Shown here in pieces: positions 19,664 to 26,750 of a stretch of 64,000 bases of DNA (the first letter of the stretch is position 1; every line of letters begins with the position of its first letter). Origin of the DNA: Paludibaculum fermentans (GTDB lineage: Bacteria; Acidobacteriota; Terriglobia; Bryobacterales; Bryobacteraceae); NCBI RefSeq assembly GCF_015277775.1, contig NZ_CP063849.1:6897501-6961500 (forward strand), read 5' to 3'. The notes below the pieces were generated by a model that did no database searches, was not told the DNA's origin, and saw nothing but the letters and a program-made list of their open reading frames with translations. A program made the position numbers and the translations under genes.

Positions 19664-19764
19664 CTTCATGACGCAGCGTCAATCACAACGGTCTTGCCCG
19701 CGCAATTCAGTCGCGTGAGCTGCCGTGCACCGAGCCTCCGCGCGACAATGGGTCCTGCCAACCA

Positions 19765-20991
19765 ATGCTCGATCTCCTTCCCGACCTCTCTCCGCTAAAG
19801 CGCTCCCGCGATTTCCGCCTGCTCTACGTCGGGCAGTTGATTTCGGGCTTCGGATCCGCATTGACCTACGTCGTACTTCCCGTCCAGATGTACCAGCTCA
19901 CCCGTTCCACCGCGATGGTTGGATTGCTCGGCGTCGCCGAATTCGTGCCGATGCTCCTGGTCGCCTTTCTCGGCGGCGCACTCGCCGATCGCCTCAACCG
20001 CCGCGACCTCATCCTCGGGGCGGAATCGCTCATGGCCGTCACGATCGCCGGACTCACCCTGAACGCGCTCCTGCCTCGACCTCACGTGTGGCTGCTATTT
20101 GTCACCGCAGCTTTGCTCGCTGCACTCAACTCCGTCCATCGCCCCTCCATGGAAGCCATGACGCCCCAACTCTTCCGCTCAGAGGAGATGCCTGCCGTCA
20201 GCGCGCTCAATTCAATCCGCGGCACTGCCGCCCACATCCTCGGCCCCGGCATAGCCGGCTGGATCGCAGTCACTTACGGCCCCGCCGCCGCTTTTGGCAT
20301 CGACGCCGCCACCTACCTCTGCGGCATCGCAGCCCTCCTGGCAATGACACGCAAAGAATTTAGGGGCGGCGAGGAAGGCGCTCTCACCTGGCACACTCTG
20401 GCCGAAGGCTGGCGCTACGCCCTCCAGCGCAAGGATCTGCTGGGCACCTATCTCATCGATATGAATGCCATGTTCTTTGGCATGCCCAACGCGCTGTTCC
20501 CGGCCTTCGGAGACGCGTTCGGAGCTCAGAACGTGGGCTGGCTCTACGCCGCCGGACCAGCGGGTGCGCTTGTGCTGAGCCTCACCTCCGGTTGGGCCAC
20601 ACGCATCCGGCGCCACGGCCTCGCCATCGCGTGGGCAGCCGCTCTCTGGGGCCTCGCCATCGTCGGCTTTGGCCTGTCGGCCAACCTCTGGCTGGCCTTG
20701 CTGTTTCTTGCTCTGGCCGGTGCCGCGGACATGGTCAGCGGTATCTTCCGAATGACCGTGTGGAACCAGACAATCCCTGCCCGCCTTCGTGGACGCACTG
20801 CGGCAATTGAGATGGTGAGTTATCTCAGCGGTCCCTATCTTGGCAATGCCGAAGCAGGCTTCGCTGCCCGCCTATTGGGCCTCGGGCCATCCGTCGTTGC
20901 CGGGGGAGTCCTCTGCGTGCTGGGTTCGGCGTTGATCACGTGGGCGCTACCGGACTTCCGCAAATATCAGGCGCCTCAATGCACGCCATGA
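19765..20991 (+). CDS. MFS transporter (EntS-like exporter)
   Basis: The 408-residue protein has about 12 hydrophobic segments. After a soluble N-terminus come FRLLYVGQLISGFGSALTYV and GLLGVAEFVPMLLVAFLGG followed by ALADRLNRRDLIL, which is the MFS loop 2-3 motif (G-x-x-x-D-R-x-x-R-R). This arrangement is typical of the DHA3/EntS-type group, which exports siderophores or drugs. Substrate unknown. The last 16 bp overlap a small convergent gene. No regulator is adjacent. Confidence 0.85.
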   Translation: MLDLLPDLSPLKRSRDFRLLYVGQLISGFGSALTYVVLPVQMYQLTRSTAMVGLLGVAEFVPMLLVAFLGGALADRLNRRDLILGAESLMAVTIAGLTLNALLPRPHVWLLFVTAALLAALNSVHRPSMEAMTPQLFRSEEMPAVSALNSIRGTAAHILGPGIAGWIAVTYGPAAAFGIDAATYLCGIAALLAMTRKEFRGGEEGALTWHTLAEGWRYALQRKDLLGTYLIDMNAMFFGMPNALFPAFGDAFGAQNVGWLYAAGPAGALVLSLTSGWATRIRRHGLAIAWAAALWGLAIVGFGLSANLWLALLFLALAGAADMVSGIFRMTVWNQTIPARLRGRTAAIEMVSYLSGPYLGNAEAGFAARLLGLGPSVVAGGVLCVLGSALITWALPDFRKYQAPQCTP

Positions 20992-21230
20992 ACTCGCCCA
21001 CGGAGACCACGATAGTTTTGTTCCATCGCCCGCACGAATGAGTATAGCGGCCGCGCTTCAACTTCCTGCGGGAGACCCGGATTTGGTACAACCGGCAGCC
21101 GGATCAAGGGGTCCTGGGCGAGGACTTCTAGTGCACTGTAATCGAAATAATATGAGGACGGGTTCTGGGCGAAGGCCGACTCGGTCAATGCGGCGATCGT
21201 CAGCACCTTCGTCAGAATCCTCGCGAACAT
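20976..21230 (-). CDS. Small putative secreted protein
   Basis: An 84-residue frame with a signal-peptide-like N-terminus (MFARILTKVLTIAALTESAF followed by AQ) and a mature part of about 60 residues rich in Tyr, Pro and Leu: YYFDYSALEVLAQDPLIRL then EARPLYSFVRAMEQNYRG. It is convergent with the MFS gene and overlaps its end by 16 bp. No family recognised, and no clear ribosome binding site; the signal peptide is the main support. Confidence 0.45.
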   Translation of the reverse strand: MFARILTKVLTIAALTESAFAQNPSSYYFDYSALEVLAQDPLIRLPVVPNPGLPQEVEARPLYSFVRAMEQNYRGLRGRVHGVH

Positions 21231-21302
21231 GCTACTCAGTTTAGCGAGGGTGCTTGTTCGTCGCCCCACTCCCATCGGTTGCTGACAAATCTGCCACCAA
21301 AA

Positions 21303-21327
21303 ACACCAAAGCCCGCCAATGGCGGGC
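21303..21327 (-). terminator. Terminator of the tRNA-Thr transcript
   Basis: GCCCGCC (21311-21317) pairs with GGCGGGC (21321-21327) around an AAT loop; on the minus strand the stem is followed by TTTGGTGTTTTTGG. It lies just downstream of tRNA-Thr. Confidence 0.75.
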
Positions 21328-21349
21328 CGGTAAACCGTAAATATTCAAC

Positions 21350-21425
21350 TGGAGCCACCCGCCAGGATCGAACTGGCGACCTGCTGATTACGAATCAGCC
21401 GCTCTACCAACTGAGCTAGGGTGGC
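21350..21425 (-). tRNA. tRNA-Thr (anticodon CGT)
   Basis: The minus strand folds as a full cloverleaf: acceptor GCCACCC with GGGTGGC, D-stem GCTC/GAGC, anticodon stem GCTGA/TCAGC with loop TTCGTAA (anticodon CGT, reading ACG), and T-stem GCCAG/CTGGC with loop TTCGATC. Discriminator T and an encoded CCA give 76 nt. Confidence 0.97.
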
Positions 21426-21439
21426 CCGCTTTCTTCCAT

Positions 21440-21468
21440 AGTGTACCATCTTCCCCCCTACGCGCCAA
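21440..21468 (-). promoter_or_regulatory. Sigma-70 type promoter of tRNA-Thr
   Basis: On the minus strand TTGGCG (21463-21468) and TACACT (21440-21445) are separated by exactly 17 bp. The start of transcription would fall about 8 bases before the tRNA 5' end. Confidence 0.65.
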
Positions 21469-21618
21469 AATCGCCCCACGCACCCCCTTATCCCCTATTT
21501 CTACATTCGTAGCAAAAGCCAGTCACCACCGTTCCAGATATTTATCTCCTTTAGTTTCTTCATCGCCATGAGAAGAAATGGCGAATCGCCCTTGCCCCAC
21601 CCAGCTACTGTGGAATCG

Positions 21619-21649
21619 GGCCGGCAACTACGCCGGCCTTTACTTTTTC
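21619..21649 (+). terminator. Terminator-like hairpin in the leader of the SEC-C gene
   Basis: GGCCGGC (21619-21625) pairs with GCCGGCC (21632-21638), followed by TTTACTTTTT. It looks like an intrinsic terminator but lies immediately before the Shine-Dalgarno CAGGAG and start codon of the next gene, so it may act as a leader attenuator. Confidence 0.55.
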
Positions 21650-21662
21650 CAGGAGATGCCCT

Positions 21663-22424
21663 ATGGCTTCCGCCGCTCAGGTCAGCGCCAATCAGGCCAA
21701 CGCCTTGCTATCCACCGGACCCGCCTCCCTCGCCGGGAAGGCCCGCTCCGCCCAGAACAACCTCCGTCACGGCTTCCGCTCCCAGTCCGTGCTCCTCCCC
21801 GGCGATGACCCCGCCGAATACCAGGCCCTCCACGACGAACTCGTCCATCACCTCGGCCCCGACGACCTCACCGAGCTCCGCTACGTCCGCGAAATGGCCG
21901 ACGCCGAATGGCGCCTCCGCCGCGCCCGCCTCTACCAGGAACACCTGCTCACCTCCAAGATCGACCAGCTTCGAGCCGCCCACCCCCAGGCCGCCGGCCT
22001 CGAACTGCAGGTGCTCGCCCACGACACACTTCTCCGGGAATCCCGCCTGTTCGCACAACTTCTCCAGTTTGAAACCCGCTTTCAGGCCCAATACGACCGC
22101 GCCTATCGCGGCTGGTCCAGCTACCAGCACGATCGCGACCGGAAAGACCGCCACCGCGCCGTCACCGAACTCCCCCTCTTGTTTCGGGCCGCCCCTCCAA
22201 CCACCGGCCCCGCCCGCCTCGAAACCCCGAAATTGACGGACGAACCCAATTCCGAGCCCTCAGCCACCCCGCGCAGCGCCCCGTGCCCCTGCGGCTCCGG
22301 CCTCAAGTACAAACGCTGCTGCGGCCAGACCGCCCCGCCCCAACTGGGCTCCGCCGGCCAGCCCACACCCACCCCGGCACGCGATAGGATACCCCCAGCC
22401 ATCAGCGGACCTTCACGAAAGTAG
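21663..22424 (+). CDS. SEC-C motif protein of an Acidobacteria-type family
   Basis: The 253-residue protein begins with the family stretch ANALLSTGPASLAGKARSAQ followed by NNLRHGFRS, a pattern I recognise from families of paralogs in soil Acidobacteriota. The middle is helical, rich in Glu, Arg, Leu and His. The C-terminus carries a SEC-C zinc motif, CPCGSGLKYKRCCG, as found at the end of SecA, which binds zinc and may contact protein partners or ribosomes. The start at 21663 follows CAGGAG. Function unknown. The low-complexity Pro-rich tail after the zinc motif is poorly conserved in type. Confidence 0.75.
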   Translation: MASAAQVSANQANALLSTGPASLAGKARSAQNNLRHGFRSQSVLLPGDDPAEYQALHDELVHHLGPDDLTELRYVREMADAEWRLRRARLYQEHLLTSKIDQLRAAHPQAAGLELQVLAHDTLLRESRLFAQLLQFETRFQAQYDRAYRGWSSYQHDRDRKDRHRAVTELPLLFRAAPPTTGPARLETPKLTDEPNSEPSATPRSAPCPCGSGLKYKRCCGQTAPPQLGSAGQPTPTPARDRIPPAISGPSRK

Positions 22425-22433
22425 GACTCATCC

Positions 22434-24014
22434 ATGCGCCTTCATTCCGGACTCCGCCCGCTCGCCCTCGCGCTACTCGCCCTGGCCACCCAGGCCGCCA
22501 CCTTCAATGTGAAGGACTTCGGAGCCGCCGGCGACGGCAAGACCCTCGACAGCCCCGCCATCAACAAGGCCATCGAAGCCGCGGCCGCGGCCGGGGGCGG
22601 CACTGTCATCGTACCCGCCGGAACCTACCTCTCCGGCTCGATCCGCCTGAAGAGCCACATCACGCTCCAGCTCGACAGCGGCTCCGTCATCGAAGCCTCC
22701 AGCGACGGACCCGCCTTCGATCCGCCCGAGCCCAACGAGTCCACCAAGTTCCAGGACTTCGGCCACAGCCACTGGCACAACTCGCTCATCTGGGGCGAGT
22801 CGCTGGAAGACATCGCCATCACCGGCCCCGGACTCCTCCACGGCAAAGGCCTCACCCGCGGCGAGCGCCAGCAGGGCGGCAACAAGACCATCGCCCTCAA
22901 GCTCTGCCGCAACGTCACCCTGCGCGACTTCTCGATCCTCAACGGCGGCCACTTCGGAGTCCTCGCCACCGGAGTCGAAAACCTCACCATCGACAACCTC
23001 CGCATCGACACCAATCGCGACGGCCTCGACATCGACTCCTGCCGCAACGTCCGCATCTCCAACTGCAGCGTCAACTCGCCCAATGACGACGCCATCGTCC
23101 TCAAGACCTCTCACGGCCTCGGCTCTGCCAAGCCCACGGAAAACGTCACCATCACCAACTGCCTGGTCGCCGGCTACGACATCGGTTCCCTGCTCGATGG
23201 CACCAACAAGCGCACCCTCACCCGCGCCCCCGATCGCGACGGCCCCACCGGCCGCATCAAACTCGGCACCGAGTCAGAAGGCGACTTCCGCAACATCACC
23301 ATCTCCAACATCGTCTTCGACCGCTCCCGCGGCCTCGCTCTCGAGTCCGTCGACGGCAGCCGCATCGAGGATGTCGCCGTCTCCAACCTCACCATGCGCG
23401 ACGTCTCCAACGCGCCCATCTTCCTCCGCCTCGGAGCCCGCATGCGCGCCCCCGAAGGCACCCCCGTCGGCGCCATCCGCCGCGTCAGCATCTCCAACGT
23501 CGTCGTCTCCGATGCCGACCCCCGCTACGGCTCCATCCTCAGCGGCATCCCCGGCCACGAGATCGAGGACGTGAAGCTCAGCCACATCACCATCCACTAC
23601 CGCGGCGGCCTCACCCTCGACGACACCGCCAAACAGCCTGCCAACCTCGTCAACACCTTCTTCTTCCGGGCCCAGGGCGGAATCCCCCCGCGCGAAGCCT
23701 ACGCCACGCCCGAGCGCGAGAAGGAATACCCTGAGCCCTCCATGTTCGGCCTCCTGCCCGCCTACGGCTTTTTCCTCCGCCACGCCAAAGGCATCGAAAT
23801 GGACCACATCCGGCTGACCTTCGCCAGGGACGACACCCGGCCCGCCTTTGTTCTCGAAGACGTCACAGGCATCGAACTCGACCACGTCCAGGCCCAGAAA
23901 GCAGCCGGAGCCATCAGCATGCGGTTGAAAGACGTTCGGGGCCTCGTCACGCGCGACTCCTCTGTTGCGCCCGACGGACGCTTCGATCAGCTCGAGTCCA
24001 GGGAGCTGAAGTAA
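22434..24014 (+). CDS. Polygalacturonase-like glycosidase, GH28, secreted
   Basis: The 526-residue protein has a signal peptide (LRPLALALLALATQAA) and a right-handed beta-helix. The N-terminus FNVKDFGAAGDGKTLDSPAI is the standard opening of GH28 pectinases. The active-site strip shows DTNRDGLDIDSCRNVRI, NDDAIVLKTSHGLG and GRIKLGTESEG, corresponding to the GH28 N-x-D, D-D, G/S-HG and R-I-K motifs. The substrate is probably polygalacturonate or rhamnogalacturonan. It belongs functionally with the other cell-wall enzymes between 12 and 24 kb. Start ATG 22434 is close to the previous stop. Confidence 0.85.
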   Translation: MRLHSGLRPLALALLALATQAATFNVKDFGAAGDGKTLDSPAINKAIEAAAAAGGGTVIVPAGTYLSGSIRLKSHITLQLDSGSVIEASSDGPAFDPPEPNESTKFQDFGHSHWHNSLIWGESLEDIAITGPGLLHGKGLTRGERQQGGNKTIALKLCRNVTLRDFSILNGGHFGVLATGVENLTIDNLRIDTNRDGLDIDSCRNVRISNCSVNSPNDDAIVLKTSHGLGSAKPTENVTITNCLVAGYDIGSLLDGTNKRTLTRAPDRDGPTGRIKLGTESEGDFRNITISNIVFDRSRGLALESVDGSRIEDVAVSNLTMRDVSNAPIFLRLGARMRAPEGTPVGAIRRVSISNVVVSDADPRYGSILSGIPGHEIEDVKLSHITIHYRGGLTLDDTAKQPANLVNTFFFRAQGGIPPREAYATPEREKEYPEPSMFGLLPAYGFFLRHAKGIEMDHIRLTFARDDTRPAFVLEDVTGIELDHVQAQKAAGAISMRLKDVRGLVTRDSSVAPDGRFDQLESRELK

Positions 24015-24062
24015 CCAGGCAATCTAGGACCGCACCCGCCCGCCGTGCCACCATAAAGAGGA

Positions 24063-24365
24063 ATGGCATTGGTCCGCGTAACAACGCTTACTTCTCTCCC
24101 GCCGGGCACCATGATCCCGGCCACCATCGACGGCAAGGATCTCGTCATCTGCAACGATCAGGGCACCGTGCACGCCTTTGACGGCCTCTGCCCCCATCGC
24201 AACGGACCCCTCTGGCAGGGCAACTTCGTCGACGGCCGCATCGTCTGCCCCTGGCACGCCTGGGAGTTCCGCTGTGACAAAGGTTGCCTCGACTACAACT
24301 CCGACATCACCCTGACCCGCTACCCCGTCGTCATCCAGGGAGACGACGTCTTCGTCGATGCCTGA
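24063..24365 (+). CDS. Rieske [2Fe-2S] ferredoxin-like protein
   Basis: The 100-residue protein is a single Rieske domain: box 1 CPHRNGPLWQG and box 2 CPWHAWEF give the C-P-H and C-x2-H ligand pairs. It resembles NirD-type or aromatic-dioxygenase ferredoxins. Its end overlaps the mutM start by 8 bp (24358-24365), so the two are translationally coupled. No partner oxygenase or reductase is in the window. Confidence 0.9.
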   Translation: MALVRVTTLTSLPPGTMIPATIDGKDLVICNDQGTVHAFDGLCPHRNGPLWQGNFVDGRIVCPWHAWEFRCDKGCLDYNSDITLTRYPVVIQGDDVFVDA

Positions 24366-25149
24366 ACTCCCCGAAGTCGAGACCATCGTCCGCACGCTGC
24401 GCCCGCGCGTAGCCGGCCGCCGCATCCTCGAGGCCCGCTACCTCTCCCCATACGCCGCCGGACATCAGCCCGAAGCCATGGCCGCCGGCCTCACCGGCCG
24501 CACCATCGTGGACCTCCGCCGCGCCGCCAAGTATCTTGTGTTCGACCTCGACCAGGGCTTCCTCTCGGTCCACCTGCGCATGACCGGCAAGCTCCTCTTC
24601 GACGCCGTCCCTGGACCCTTTGCCCGCGCCATCCTGACGCTCGACCCCGGCACACTCATCTTCGACGACGTCCGCCAGTTCGGCCGCTTCCTCTGGTCGC
24701 CCGAGCTCCCCGCCAACGTCGCGGCTCTGGGTCCGGAACCCTTCGACCTCCAGCCCGCCGCCTTCGCCCAGCGCCTCCGCGCCCGCCGCGCACACGTCAA
24801 ACCGCTGCTTCTCAACCAGCAGTTCATCGGCGGCCTGGGCAACATCTATGTGGACGAAGCGCTCCACCGCGCGGGCATTCACCCGCTGGCGCAGTCCTCC
24901 GGCCTCTCTGCCCGCCGCGCGCAACTCCTCCACGCCACCATCATTGAAGTGCTGGCAGAGGCGATAGCGGCGGGAGGATCCTCTATCTCTGACTATGTGG
25001 ACGCGGAAGGCCGCGCCGGCAGCTTCCAGCGCTTCCATCGTGTCTACGGCCGCGAAGGCGAACCCTGTCTCCAATGCGGCAAACCCATCCACCGCATCGT
25101 AGTCGGCCAGCGCGGCACGCACTTCTGCCCGGCCTGCCAGAAGCGCTAG
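24358..25149 (+). CDS. mutM: Formamidopyrimidine-DNA glycosylase (Fpg/MutM)
   Basis: The 263-residue enzyme starts with the N-terminal PELPEVET, whose Pro is the catalytic nucleophile after Met removal and whose Glu2 acts next. Other family segments are HLRMTGKLLF, FDDVRQFGRF and GNIYVDEALHRAGIHP. The C-terminal zinc finger is C-x2-C (LQCGKP) with a second C-x2-C pair (FCPACQ). It removes 8-oxoguanine and formamidopyrimidines from DNA. The overlap with a Rieske gene suggests coexpression under oxidative stress, but that is inference. Confidence 0.95.
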   Translation: MPELPEVETIVRTLRPRVAGRRILEARYLSPYAAGHQPEAMAAGLTGRTIVDLRRAAKYLVFDLDQGFLSVHLRMTGKLLFDAVPGPFARAILTLDPGTLIFDDVRQFGRFLWSPELPANVAALGPEPFDLQPAAFAQRLRARRAHVKPLLLNQQFIGGLGNIYVDEALHRAGIHPLAQSSGLSARRAQLLHATIIEVLAEAIAAGGSSISDYVDAEGRAGSFQRFHRVYGREGEPCLQCGKPIHRIVVGQRGTHFCPACQKR

Positions 25150-25152
25150 CGC

Positions 25153-25242
25153 GTGGGGACGTTCATCCCCTGTCCCAAAATCGAATCTGCAGCGGCATTC
25201 AACGATGCCCGAAGAGTGGACAGGGCGGGAACGTCCCCCACC
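25153..25242. repeat. Palindromic ~90-bp REP-like element, copy A
   Basis: Left arm (25153-25175) and right arm (25218-25242) are imperfect inverted repeats sharing GGGGACGTTC and CTGTCC, separated by a 42-bp spacer. The same arms recur in copy B at 47343-47430 with a different spacer. It lies between the convergent mutM and CBS genes and may also act as a bidirectional terminator. Confidence 0.8.
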
Positions 25243-25251
25243 CCCCGGGGC

Positions 25252-25707
25252 CTACGAGGCCACCCCGTACCCCCCCGAAATGTAGTTCGTCAGGTGCGCG
25301 ATCGTCTCCTCCTGCGCGGAGATCGTCCACTTCACCAGGTCGCCGATCGAAACAACGCCCACCACTCTCTCGCCTTCGAGGATCGGCAAGTGGCGGATCC
25401 GCCGCTCCGTCATCAGCCGCATCGCCCCCTCCACCGTATGCTCCGGTGTAGCCGTCGTCACATTGGCTGTCATGATCTCTTCCACCAGTTCCTCTTTGGA
25501 GGAGCGTCCCTTGAGGATCACCTTGCGCGTGTAGTCGCGCTCGCTGACGATCCCGGCCAGGCGCCCTTCGTGCATCACCAGCAGTGCGCCCACGCCTCTT
25601 TCAGCCATCATGGCGATGGCGTCGTATACAGTCGCTTTCGGCTCCACCGCCCAGATGGCGGAGCCCTTGGCTCCCAAGAGAGACCCGATTTTCGCGGTTG
25701 GCTTCAT
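25252..25707 (-). CDS. Protein with tandem CBS domains
   Basis: The 151-residue cytosolic protein consists of two CBS domains: KATVYDAIAMMAERGVGALL followed by VSERDYTRKVI, and HTVEGAMRLMTERRIRHLPI followed by VSIGDLVKWTI. CBS pairs bind adenine nucleotides such as ATP, AMP or NADH and sense energy or redox state. It begins 2 bp after the korB stop and is probably coexpressed, which suggests it could regulate or sense the state of the oxidoreductase. Confidence 0.88.
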   Translation of the reverse strand: MKPTAKIGSLLGAKGSAIWAVEPKATVYDAIAMMAERGVGALLVMHEGRLAGIVSERDYTRKVILKGRSSKEELVEEIMTANVTTATPEHTVEGAMRLMTERRIRHLPILEGERVVGVVSIGDLVKWTISAQEETIAHLTNYISGGYGVAS

Positions 25708-25709
25708 GA

Positions 25710-26750
25710 CTAGCGAAACTCCTCGATGATCTGTTCCAGCACTTGTCTCGTCGGCCGCACCCGTTCCATTGGCAATGTCGCCAGCGGTACATCCACCATG
25801 TCCAGCGTCTCGGTGAAGTTGGCGCGTTTGTTGTCCAGGTAGATGATGCCCGTCAGAACCTCCTGCCGCCGTGTGGCCTCATGCAGTACCTCCACGGCGT
25901 GGAAGCGGTTCGTCGGGTCGTAGTCGTGCTCCAGCTTGTGTAACAGCACCCGCGAGCCGTCGTGCAATACCACCACACGCGACTCGCCTTCCTCTAGCTC
26001 CACTTCGATCTCCGAGAAGCCCGGCACGAAATCCAACTCGTGCAGCGGCTCTTCGTGATCCTTCATCCACGCATACGACTTCGTCGACCCCACGTGATCG
26101 TTGAACGTCACGCAGGGCGAAATCACATCGATCACCGACAGCCCGTTGTGCGCGATCGCTGCTTTCAGAATTGCGCTCAACTGCCGTTTATCGCCCGAGA
26201 ACGACCTCGCTACCAGCGTCGCCCCCAGCTCGATTCCCATCAGGCAACAGTCAATCGGATGCATCTCGTTCACGATGCCCGTCTTCAGCTTCGACCCCAC
26301 GTCGGCCGTCGCCGAGAACTGCCCCTTCGTCAACCCGTATACGCCGTTGTTCTCGATGATGTACGTCAACGGAACATTGCGCCGCAGCATGTGCATGAAC
26401 TGCCCGATGCCGATCGACGCCGTATCCCCGTCGCCGCTGATCACTACGCACTGCAGCGTGTGATTCCCCAGCAGCGCGCCGGTCGCCACCGCCGGAGCCC
26501 GCCCATGCACCGCATTGAACCCGTGCGACTGGCTCAGGAAATACGCCGGGGTCTTCGACGAACACCCGATCCCCGACATCTTCGCCACCCGCCAGGGCTC
26601 CACGCCCATCTCGTAATACGCTTCAATCAGCCGCTCTGTAATCGAGTTGTGCCCGCAGCCCGCGCATAGCGTCGTCCTGCCGCCGCGGTACGGCAATACG
26701 TCCAACCCGATCCGGTTCGTCTTTCGCGGTGGTGCCGGAGTTGTACTCAT
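25710..26750 (-). CDS. korB: 2-oxoacid:ferredoxin oxidoreductase, beta subunit
   Basis: The 346-residue subunit starts at ATG 26750, overlapping the alpha-subunit stop as ATGA (26747-26750). It has CAGCGHNSITERL, SGIGCSSKTPAYF and the TPP-binding GDGDTASIGIGQFMHML followed by NNGVYGLTKGQ. Length and motifs match KorB/VorB-type 2-oxoglutarate or 2-oxoacid:ferredoxin oxidoreductases without a separate ferredoxin domain. The Cys pairs in CAGCG and GIGC are expected cluster ligands. It works with the adjacent alpha subunit. Confidence 0.92.
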   Translation of the reverse strand: MSTTPAPPRKTNRIGLDVLPYRGGRTTLCAGCGHNSITERLIEAYYEMGVEPWRVAKMSGIGCSSKTPAYFLSQSHGFNAVHGRAPAVATGALLGNHTLQCVVISGDGDTASIGIGQFMHMLRRNVPLTYIIENNGVYGLTKGQFSATADVGSKLKTGIVNEMHPIDCCLMGIELGATLVARSFSGDKRQLSAILKAAIAHNGLSVIDVISPCVTFNDHVGSTKSYAWMKDHEEPLHELDFVPGFSEIEVELEEGESRVVVLHDGSRVLLHKLEHDYDPTNRFHAVEVLHEATRRQEVLTGIIYLDNKRANFTETLDMVDVPLATLPMERVRPTRQVLEQIIEEFR

